Source: Takakia lepidozioides (Eukaryota > Streptophyta > Takakiopsida > Takakiales > Takakiaceae). Taken from it: a DNA stretch of 64,000 bases. The stretch is taken from assembly GCA_030704615.1 (NCBI GenBank), contig CM060734.1, positions 36,844,042 to 36,908,041 of the forward strand. The letters run 5' to 3'. Positions 32,435-44,400 of the stretch are shown piece by piece (the stretch's first letter is position 1; every line of letters begins with the position of its first letter). Position numbers and translations under genes: made by a program. The notes under the pieces are model-generated. The model was not told the DNA's origin and did not search any database. It was given only the letters and a program-made list of their open reading frames with translations.

Positions 32435-35400
32435 TTACAAGAAGCTGGTGCTCAAGGCTAGATCTCGAAGGTTTCCCAGCACATGCGCTCGTGTGGTGCC
32501 AATTTGGCGTGCTATCTCCAATTGCTCATCCAACGCCAACATTTCATAGCTGTATACAGAAAGAGCTGAAGTCAGAACCATCATTTGCATAACAAAGGGG
32601 GTGCACCAGACAAAAAGTGGATCAACAAGATTCAACAAAGATGAAATAGTGAGCAAAAATGGGGACATGCCCCAATGGCATCACGTTTTTGCTAACCATG
32701 GTTGAGACAAGGCCCTTGGATACCTTGAAACTAAGTCTTTGAATAAAATAACAAGAAAAAGCCGAGAACCTGGTCTCACACTTCGATACCCTTTTCTTTT
32801 ATCCTTCAATACAATATCCAGCTGGTCTCGTTCGTGCTGCTGAAGTGGCTACCTCACCTCTGTCAGCTTTGCTAATTTACTTTGGAGAACACGGGTCTTA
32901 CTGGCTTAAAAGCTCGCAGTCAACAATGTTATCAGGGCCAGGCCTATGGGCTCGCCCATCACAACGGAACTGGCGGAATGCTCGGGGATTCAATCCCGCA
33001 ACATGGGGCACAGAGTCAACCAGCTTCCTTTGCAAGGTTTGCAACCGTCGAAAAGTTAATTCATCCACTGGGGCCAAGTAATTAATCCCGCCGTCCAGGG
33101 TGCCAAACAGGACAGCAAATCGGTTTGATCTTGACGCATTTCCAGTGGGCAGCATTTGCAACCGCAGAAATTTGGTCACATGGGCGCCAAGATGGAATTC
33201 CGCTCTTGGCAGCAATTTCTGACCCTTCCAGCTTTCCACACTTTTGGGAGCATATGACAATATCTGGAACACCTGTAGTTAGCACCGAATCTTGGCCATA
33301 GAGAAAGTCAACAGTAGCCTATTTTCTGTCTCTCTCACCTTGTTTGCACTCTCTCTCTCTGTAGTCCCACTTAGTCTTTCACAAAACCACTTTTCATTGA
33401 TAAGTACTTGCAGAGGGACAAACCATACTCAGGCCGTAGAATGCCCAAGGCTGAAATAAACCTCAGAAAGAAAGATCATTGGGAGAGAAAAACAAACAAG
33501 CAAGAAGAAACAGATAAAACAAACTTGTCATCAAGGCTCAATCTAGCAAGCAGCATTTCCTTCGGCCATCTCGCATTCTAAGTGGCCAGTCCACTCAAAA
33601 GTGAAATACAGTGCACCTAAGCCAACTCTTGTATAGACAGAGGATGAGAAATGGATGGGTGTTGAAAGAAGACATCCTGCACAATTTGTTGGACAAGTTC
33701 AACTCATGGCAACAAGAAGACAGTCAGTCCACGTAACTAAACCTCCTGAGAGCAAATGTTCAGACCAGATACCTGCAGGTTCTTGCGACTGTCAGAGACC
33801 AGCAGACTAAGTGTGCTACCATCTATCAGAAACTCAGTGGTGTAGCAGTCCAGCGGTCCGAAATCCTTTGCTAAGAGTGTCAGCTGGGCACCATCCTCCC
33901 TCCAGGACAAGAAGTAGATGCTTTTATGAATGTCACCAAACAGCACGAAGTTCTTCACCTGCAATTTCAGAACTTGTTACTGCTCCACATACTCTCTCTC
34001 CTACCAAGGTTGGCACAGCAAAGCCCAAAGTCTGCTTAGCATGCAACATACTGAATAAGAAACGGTGCATCACGTAACAAAGGTCAACCAGCAAACTTTA
34101 CATTCACCCAACATAGCTGTGAAGCTTATAGATGTTAATAACAACCCTATAGACACATAAACAAAAAGGCAACCTGTATAATATGGTATCTACATCTGTA
34201 GATGCAACTGCTGTGATATATGAACCAGTTAATAAAAGCTTAATCAGTAGTCTGATGCATTAATGTTCTTGCTGTCACACCACTTCAGTGCCCTGGAAAT
34301 AGAATTCATGATCTCAACAAAGAGCTTTGGAAAACCGTTGCAGAAATGTGAGCTATGAAGACTTACAATGTTAAGGCTCACAACATAGAGGGGGGCATCG
34401 AAGAAGGCCGCACCGTTGAGTTCGGATCCATTCCAGGTATGAAGAATGATCTTGGGGCCAATGGCAACCAGAAGGTGGCCCTGTAATGATGCAATTGCTG
34501 ATATAGCCCCCTTGAGCTCCTTGGAATAAATTTCCCTAGCCTGCACGAGTTATTATTCCGTTCAGATCTAATATGACACAAGCCTCATGTAGGAAAAGAG
34601 TTTTAGCTGTGAGGACCAATCTTAATACATACTACCTGACTCTGCTCATTTGACTCGTAACTAGTCATACAACCTAATTAACGAGATATAAATTGGAAAG
34701 ATGAATGTAGGATCAGAAACATTTTACAGACCTAAAAGCCACTAATCTCCTCACTAATACACAGTAAATTCTGCAATGTTCCTTGAGGTGCATGTGTTTG
34801 GAGGAGAATCGACATACATACCCATGTGGAGGGGTCGTTCGGATCTTGGCCAACAGATACAAGTATGATACGGCCTTTTGCAGCAACATCCTCCCCTTGC
34901 ACATAAGCTGTGCCTATGGCAAGCATAGTCTCTGTCTGCTCTGTCATCAGGTTCTGACCATGACCCACAACAACCACCACTCAGCCAGGTTGTTAAGTCA
35001 ATCACTACTAGTAACTATGTACGAATGGGCTCCTTGACTGACAAGCCAAGGCACACTAGGCCAATCTAGGTCCTCCTCCTTCCCTACCATCAAAGGAAAG
35101 GATACAAAACAAAGAATAAACATTATTCCCACAATTCATACCAGGGACACAAATCTACCATGGTAGAGAAGCTAGATAGAGTGTCAACAGTTACAGACAA
35201 ATGAGTTGATAGCCAATACTAGGGGAGAGTCACAGCCATCCTGTTCTACTAGAGCTTGGAAAACAACATTACTGATACCTAGAGTACATAGTATAGAGAA
35301 GATGAGGTCAAGTGAGGCCGACTGTGAGAATGTATGTGGAAAGGAGGGACGTGGCGGCCAGGCTTGGAAAGGGAAAAGTACAGTAGTTTGCGAAGAAAGA

Positions 35401-38400
35401 TAGACGGAGACAGGGTCCACACCCGTATACTGACAGTGCGGACTGTGATAGCATTTTCAGTCATGTGCATCTTGAGTATGGCTTTAGTCTCCCAATTACT
35501 CCCTGGCTTGGCCGGTTCAATAATTCGAACTTCAAAATCCTCAGATGTAACAAGTTTCTGTCCATCCTCTCCGACAACGTTCTCTTGCTGATCCACATGG
35601 TGGCCACTGGATGTCTCACCTGTCAGAACTTGAGATGCTGACCGTGACACCTACAAGAAAACCATAATGCTGAATGTTCATAATGCCGAAAACCTGAAGG
35701 GACAACCTGGGATCTTGCAAAATTCAAATGATAATATTTTAAACTTTGACATATGTGCAAGTTGAAGTGCTTGCCATGATAAAATAAAGTGAAAAAGAGG
35801 ACACCTAGACGTCACCTACATAGGAGTATTGAGTACTTACCGGAGTGGAGATGATAAGGGCATACAAATTGACATCTGCATGATATGCAACTTGATGGGG
35901 AGTACCACGAAGGGGAATCTGAAACCCCACCAACACCAATGTGAACTTTATGCAACACCGTGACATTGAGCTGTACATTATTTTCAATTATCTTTCACGC
36001 CTTAGCAAGCCAAGAAATGCGTACCCTGACAGGGTCACCATTCAGAGAAACATGACGAGTTCAACAAGATCAGGCCAGAGAGGTCCAGCCAACCACCTTC
36101 CAGCACACCATGAGAAAAGGAAATATGAAGCAGAAGCCCTAGAACAACAAGACAACACTCTCCTCTCCAGCCGTCAAGTGTGCCTTACAACCATTTAGGT
36201 TCGCTGGAGGAAAAGGCACTTCATAGACATGCAACTTGGGTCAAGGATGTGGACTATGCCTTTTGAACTGGCCAGTCATTGTCATACAGGAGGAGGGACG
36301 GTAATTGGCAAATCTTCAAGAGGCCCTGCAGAAGCATCCAGCTTCAGTGATCAAATACACCATAATTACTTCAAACAGGTGGGTGCAGGTGAAACTATCT
36401 GTACTGTAATAGTAAAACTTTATTGACCTGCCCACTACCAAATGAAACAATGCAATTTCAACGAGTGCCACTTTGCAGGTGGAGGACCTAACCTGTGCTG
36501 TCACATAGATGAAGCCATGGTTGCAGTTTATATTGTGCAGAGGTGCAAAACCCAGTATCGCTCCATCACAGAACTGTCCATTCCAGACAAGCAAAATGCT
36601 GAGGATCTTCAGATTATGATGATTAAAGGATTCCAAGAACAGAAAAATGAGAAATCCAATTCAGAATTCTTTCTAGAATCTGTGACAGATAGACTTCGAG
36701 AAAACATAAACCCTCACCTGAGGGTGTGTCCGGATTCTCTCCCGGCAAATCATCAGCCAGGTTGGTCGTGCTCCTGTCACAAACATACCCGGAAAAGAAC
36801 CAACATTCCTGAAAGAAAAAAACCGCGGATCTATAGACCCTTCAGCCCCTTCCTCCTCCCCGCTGACCCAATCAATCGGTACCCGCACAAACCGCAAGCG
36901 TCCCAGCCTCAAGCTATCCTTCACATGTGCCATCCTGGTTCCTTCCCCAGATCCAACTAGTGCATCCCCTTGTGTACCAACTTCAAGTCCTTCATAGAAG
37001 TAGGCATGATAGCATAGCATTGTCCCATCAGACAAGATTGAGAGTAGGAAAGGACGCCCAAACTTCTCGCCCCAGCTTCCCAAGAAAACTTCAGTCACCA
37101 GTAGATTCGACCCAGCCTCTCGCAAAGCATCATCTATGTTGGTTTCATCCTCCTCAAGCCCGTCTCTCAGTGCTGCATTTAGTGACACCCTCTTCTCAGG
37201 TACCTTGTTATCCCAGAGGATGGACATCCCATAGTTGAAATTCTCAACGCAAAACACGCAGTGCACGTGTGGAAGCTCATAGATCTCAAGCCTCCCACTT
37301 TGCCGACAAACAATGCAGTACACAATACCCTGGTCAGTCGAGCTAGACTGCTGGTCCCTTTCTGACGGTTCGGTGGCCAGCTCCATCTCATTACTTGAGC
37401 ATCGTAACCAGCCATTAGAGCCTCTGTCATGATATAGTGAACAAGCTGTAATGGGGTCTGTTGAAGAATTGAAACTGGATGGTGAAGAGATGGAAAGTGT
37501 ACAACTTGTTGAATCTGTTGGAAAAGGGAAACTTGTTAGCTTTACCCTACTCAACTGAGAATGTCATGGAAGAGGGTCCATGATGAAGTTTGATACATAC
37601 GCTTCTGAAAACACCTGTAATCATGACAACACTGGTTGCCACTCAGATGCTGATATTAAGTGCTTGTCCTTCAACATGATAAACTACAGAGGAGGGGAAA
37701 TTAAGGCGAGGTAAGAAAGCAGATGCACAAACTGAAGTTACATAAAAGGCAACTCAGTTCCACATTCAAATAGTGGCAAAATGTTTGTTTCTTAACAATT
37801 AGCTTCGTCATTAAGCTAGACACTACACATCACGCCCTCATTCAACGTCATGCTAAACACCTACCAACACATAACAGCAGGGGTTCTCTTCCCCACTTTC
37901 TATACCAAGCATCAAACTCCGCAAATCATCTCTTGATGTAGCTTATGTATACCATGTAAGATGACACTTAAAGCTTCCAACAACGTTACAGTAAATATTA
38001 CAAACAATTGCATCCTCATGATTCTACAGCCAGATAAAAATGTTCGATTTTCAGACTAGAGTCCACTTTCTATACCAAGCATCAAACTCCGCAAATCATC
38101 TCTTGATGTAGCTTATGTATACCATGTAAGATGACACTTAAAGCTTCCAACAACGTTACAGTAAATTTTAATTGCATCCTCATGATTCTACAGCCAGATA
38201 AAAATGTTCGGTTTTCAGACTAGAGTCATTTGTGCTCCATACTTCCACATGACCTGTTGAATGGATTACACTTGAGAATCACCTGAAGATACAGGAAATC
38301 AGAGAACTCTCTTACCTCCAACAACAAGCTGTAAACTGCCATCGGACATCTTGAGTACCACAAATGGGTCTGCAATGGCTGCCCCAACTACAGTTGACTG

Positions 38401-41400
38401 GATGCCTCCATTTGTCTCTCGCTTTGGAGTCTCGATCGGCAAATCTTGGGTCATCGACGCTCCATCAAGCAGTCGCACTCCTCTTTCGTAGACCTGTAGC
38501 ATGCGCCGCCTATACATGCAAGACCCTATGCTCACTAACCAGGGTTGAGTTTCAATGTAGGCAATCACACTGTCCTACTCAAACTCAATACTCCCCAAAC
38601 CTGGGTGTGTGACAGTTGTACCCATAGCACCTCACCATATCATCCTTACAACTACCATGCATGAAAAATCAAGGAAAATTAAACCAAATTCAAACTGGCT
38701 TCAGTGCCTAGCATAGAAGTCCCCCACGTTCTTCCATTCCTAGGCTTTCCCCTGTTGTTAACAGCCCATGCTACCTGCCAAATAGGTTTCCTGTAGTGAT
38801 GGTGGGGCCCTCTGTGAAGTACTCCACCGATTCAGTCACTTCTCCCAGCATGTCCCCAGTCTCAAGAACCTGCCATAAGGATAATGTGTGCTTCATTGGT
38901 AGACTCTGGAACCACTTAACCTTCCTAGTTTTGGAGAATACTATAGCTTCCTTCCTATTCTAAGCAGAATGCTAGGCAACGGTTGGAGCTAAGGTCACAC
39001 CACTTACTAAACACTGTGCTGAAGATGGGATTAGAATCTCGTGGTTTTATACCCAGAAAGAAAGCTTGATAGATAGCATAGTCCTACACTAACACTTGTT
39101 CACAAAGATGTTGATTCTAACAAGAACCCCAAACACACAGCTCAGCAAGTCAGCATAATGCTTTTCACTCTAGAGCAGCATTGCCCAAATGACTGTTCAA
39201 CCTATCAAAAATAGGTATTACCATCGTTCGAGAACCCAGGCTGATAATGAGGTAAGCATGAAACTCGTTGTCCTCAAAAGTTGCCACATCAGACTCCGAT
39301 GCAACATGACGCTCTGCCTTGTGATATACAGTCCAGATCCCAGTACATCCTGGCAGCTCAACCTACAATTCAAAGTTTACCAAGCTTTCACCAACAGCTC
39401 CCTCACCTCATCTTTTCTCTCTCCCCTTCTAAACGAAATGGCTAAACACAGCTATAGTATAATGAAACTAAACACAATCAAACGGGTTTGAAGCATCTTC
39501 ACTTCCTCTCAGTATCATCCTAGCTGCAGAATGGAAGTCCATGCACAAATTACCTCTGTGATTAGCTCAGGACGAATTGACTGATGTAACACAGACAGAC
39601 TCCCGTTCTTTCCATGTCCAGAGCAAGCTACCTGCAGGAACAGCCACACAACAATGTCGAAGGTGGGGAACAAACACCACGACAGACAGATGATGGTGGC
39701 TCCCTCACATTAGAGGACAATATCTGTAAAGAAAGCTGCGAGACCATCCCATATTGAATGTGTTTCATGTCAAAGCACCATGGACAGAATCAGCAGGTGG
39801 CTGAAAAGAAAATAGGAGCAGAACTTTATAAAGTTCAGAGGCACCAAACAAACCCAGACCAGCAAAACTTTGGTCGAAGACCAAACGCCTGGTGCAGGTA
39901 AGCTGGCAGACGACGAATGTCCTGCAGAACAATCATGCCTCTTGGCCAACCCAACAAACAGAAACAGAACAAAAAAAATGGAAACATTGCCTAATATGAC
40001 TGGCAACAATGAAAGAAGTGAGTTTAGAGGCCAAGGGTGCTAACTGACCAACCAGCTCATAGTTGCTCTGTTTGTTGAGTCCAGAAGCAGACGAGTCGGA
40101 ATTTGAGCGCATTCCATATGCAAAGTCTCTCAAAGGACCAATGTTCACAAGTGAATCTCGCACTGCAAAGGAGAATGTCTTACTCTGCACATGAAAGTTG
40201 TCACGGACCAGTTAATCAAGACATGGTTAGGTACTAAGCAAGGCTGGAGGTATAGGCTTCGAAAGACCTGATGAGAGTCTCTGGGACACGAGTGAGACAC
40301 ACAAGCTCCACTTAAGAACCAAGACTGAGAACATAGGATTATATGTGAATGAGAGTAGTCCTCTGAAAGTAGCATGAACTCAAGGTTGGGTGGATATCTT
40401 TCTCAGACGTTGCTTAAGGGTCTGAGTTCACTATATGAAGACTTGAATGTGACATTAGGTTAGTCCACCCATGCCTTAGGACTTGAGCGTAGAGGAAGCT
40501 GGTGAATCTTGAAACATTGCAGATTTGATGTTCCGTCCTGATCCTATTGCAAAAAGTAGCCCAAGGGCAATACCCTTTCTTGAAAAACCTTTAAAATCAC
40601 TTTCTCTATCTCGGGCCCACATAAACAGATGACTGTCAGGCATTGACAAACTGTCACCTATGACCAGCTTTTCACCAGTCAACGCTCAGCCATCTTGGAC
40701 TGCAGATAAACATCCATACAAGGTTTAACAAGACGTGGAGCACATAGCCTGTCGCAGTCCCCGAGGATTCCCCGAATACAAAGGGGGTATTTCTCCACTT
40801 GCTATCCAAAGGCCTAACCCTTGGCATTTGCCATTCTGACTGTTTCTTTGCTTCATCATCAGTCTTCTACTATTCTCTTCCACTATTCCTAACCAGGTCA
40901 TAACCTATCCCATTCATTATCTCTCCAAGCCATAGAAACACAACACGAGATTTTTCCTTACAAATATGTGAGTTGGACCAGCCTCATGCACAGTCTAGTC
41001 ACAAAGGTGTCACTATCATGAGTTTCAGAAACATTGGAACCACTACCCAGTTCAACTTCAACTTTGATCAAGATCAAGATCGTAAGACAAGTTCAGAAGT
41101 ACAGATAGCCCACTGGCCAGGGCACAGAACCACTTTGCAAGTGGTTGTCTGTTCCAAACCACATAGGCATATGTTGGTCGTCATGCATCACAGCCCACCC
41201 AGCTATAAAACGGGGGTCATTGGGTCAAACGGTCATCTAATGTGCGGATAGCTCGAGGCTTTGTGGTCCTTCTTGTAAGGTTGGGGTAACCACACTACCC
41301 AAGGTGTCAACCTTCCACACTCAGGAAAGTAGCCCCTTGGGGTGAAGAGTTCATAATTTTATGCTTTCTTTGGCAGGAGTCCATGTTTTTTCACCTAGAC

Positions 41401-44400
41401 TTGAAAGGGATCTACCAGTATAGTACCTTGGAAAATCCAGAGGCGGTGGGAGACGAATAGTAAAGCGACATTTCCTCGGCACTCACACCATCTTGGGAAG
41501 TGTCAAACGATGTTTGCTTCAACCTTTTTGCTGGCGGGGCTGTTACTTCTCCCTCAATATCACCCTGCTGCTTAAAAAACACATCAAGAGTTATGGTTGG
41601 TCAGAAACTGTAATTCACATGTTTGTATTGTCTGTAAACCAAGCCAAGATAAAGCCAAAATTTAGAAGCAGTTTTGCTTTCATCACTTAGCTGGAATGCA
41701 AAAGGAAACTCAATGCGATACTGTGGTATATTGAAAACAACCAGTCCAAATCAAGTATCACCTCCTCTCTACCAGGTTTGAAGTTGAAACCAGGCATTCC
41801 TGCGGAAGCAGTCCCAGATGTGTACTGGACCAAAAGGCTGTCTGCGAGGCGGCTCCCAAGAAAGAAAAATTTACCTCCAATGGTGCACATACACTACACC
41901 ACAAAAGAAAACTGATTAGTATTTTTGTGATTGCCAAATAAGTCACACGCTGAACTTAAGCAAGTTCTAGAAAAAAACAAAATGCAACATCAGAAGTTAG
42001 GAACATCTTGAGCCCCCTTCTATACTTCTGGAAGTCTCTATGAAACGATATGGTACACTAAAAATATTTGTGAATGCTCAAACAGACCTCCAGGTAAGGT
42101 ACCTTAAAATTCACCTTTTGTCAGTGCATTAGGCACATACATGTATAAATGTGTGTAAACATGAGATAGTCAACTCTGATCTCACATTGTAACTACAGAT
42201 TAAATGAGATAGCAACATCCAAGGTAAAGAAGAGTTTTCAAACATGAATCAAACGCAGAAGGACAAATAAGAAGGGTATTGACACGCAAGAAGAGCAATA
42301 AAAACGGAAGGAAACCAGACAGACTGCTGTCTCATACTTTCAAAAGTCATTATAAGAGTTCAACAAAAATCAACTATACCCTCTATTACGGGGACCAGCT
42401 CTTGTAACTCCCCACTGACTCCATCAATCAGAGGGTGGAGACATACTGAGTGTGTGTCAACATGGGAAGACACACCCAAGACAAGGTTGTAGTCATTAAA
42501 ATCAAAGAAAATTTCAGATCTACACGTAAATAGGAAGATAGACAGACAGAACAAACCTAACCTACACAAGTGGGCAGAAGAACGCTCCCCACTCAAGACA
42601 TGAAATAATTTCAATAACACCACATGAGAGAAGACTAGGGATGTTGTGTTGCAAGGATGGTTCCAGCAAGAAAAGACCCAGGCCCTGAGACAGGGAGTGT
42701 CTGGCAAAAGGAAGCAGGAGGTTACCGAGGCCAAAACAGACGCCTTTGACTTGGACAGCTCTAACATCTGCACTGTTCTGCAAACCGAAACAAGTATATG
42801 CAATTAAGAGAATTCCAGCAAACACCAATGGTACGAAACTCGATGGAATATCCCTCCAATATCCTCTTACTCTGGGGCCAGTGAGGAAGAGATATTGTCT
42901 CGTGTAAGCTGGCTTTTCACCTGATTCTTAGTGAAATCTGGGATAGTTTCAGTCCTAGGAGATTTGTCTGTTGCATCTATGTTGCATTTATCTATGTCAA
43001 ATGAATTTCCCAGAAAACAGCTTTGACAGCAAATTTGGCTTCTGTAGTTGTCAGATTACCATGTCCTTGGTTCTGTAAAAGTATCCAGTTCCAAGGCACT
43101 GAGGTTCCTCTCATCCTCTTTCTCCATTTTTCTTATGAAGAGTCTTTAGGTTGGCACGTTTGGATTTATCTCCTGCTTCTCTGGAAGTACAACTCCATTT
43201 GCTTGATCATCTGCTATCACAAGCCATGAACCTCACAGAACTTTCTACTGTACCAACCTGCTGGTCACTATGGACAAACACAACATTTATGGTACATTCA
43301 TGATTACAACTCTTTCAAGGCCAACGCCCTGATCCAGAACTGGATAGCATACAAAACTAAAGGTGGAGAAAAGCGATCACCTTCCATCATATACAAGAGA
43401 GAGAAGCAGCAAATTGCCAGTTTTAGTTGACAAGAGGGCCACATCATCTGAGACCCATGTCGCACGAGCCGTGTCAAGCTCGACAGTGATTTTGGACCGT
43501 GGCAACTCCGGGCTGAAACAAAAACCTGAAGTTCAGTTTTCTTTGGAGTACCTCACTACAATTGTCCCATGCAAGTAGGTACCTCCTAGTTTCTTTCTAG
43601 CAGAACTTTGAAACAGAAAACTGGAGGATGGCAATGCTGACCTGCCTTCTGGTGCCACAGCAAATTCATTCAAAGCAAGAGCGCACGAGGTTGACTGCCA
43701 TCATCGGACCCATGCCAATCGCATTGATGAAGATTGCATTAGGCGACATGTAATCTACTAACCAACTATTAACAACGCCCTAGAAGAAAGTAATGGATGA
43801 GAGAGAAATAAAAATGGACTCATCAATTCAAGTAAAGAGACAGCGGCATGTGAAGAAACAGCCTTGTGCACTGGAGCAAGTGACAAACGTGAACAAAAAT
43901 ATAAAACGTGATTCAAAGGATTGAAAAGACATTTGACGACAGCCAAGAGCAGCAGCTACCTGACTGTAGTAATAGATAATATTCGCAGAGAAAACCAGCA
44001 CACCACCAATGGGAGAGGGAACAGCCAGTAGCTTGTAGGCATCCAATGGCAAACTCTGGCCAAGCAGCACAGTCCAGATGTGTAAGCTTGGGCTCAAGTC
44101 ACCAACTATGTAATATGCATCCTTCTTTTTCTAGCTAGAGAACACCAGATGACCCAATGACACCGCTACAGCTAATAAGCAGGAAGTATTCAGCTCCTTA
44201 CACACTTTTTTATGTTTTCTTGCCATGAGTAATGCAGTTTAGTCCTCTTTATCAATTCCTCTCCATTCCACCAAAGCAACAAAGTCACTTGTCTAAATTA
44301 ACAGGAAAGAGTATTGGGGGTTCATGTACTGATCCAATACAGCAGCAGACCAACTCCAGGAGATGTGCTATAAGTCCTCTTACTGTCTGAGGACCTCAGC

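Noticed and set aside
32940-33005. tRNA-like 'gattcaatccc' sequence
   Set aside because: It lies inside a conserved CPSF160 exon and is explained by the protein-coding sequence.
36190-36245. Alternative CPSF160 exon 19 reading 'LHVYEVPFPPANLNG'
   Set aside because: It looks protein-like, but the segment at 36260-36325 gives the conserved 'KICQLP...YDN.WPVQK' sequence in the right place and phase, so this one is chance.
41762-41773. CPSF160 exon 10 ending at 41773 (donor GTAGAG)
   Set aside because: That phase leads into a stop at the next exon. The GAG|GTGATA donor at 41762 keeps the frame.
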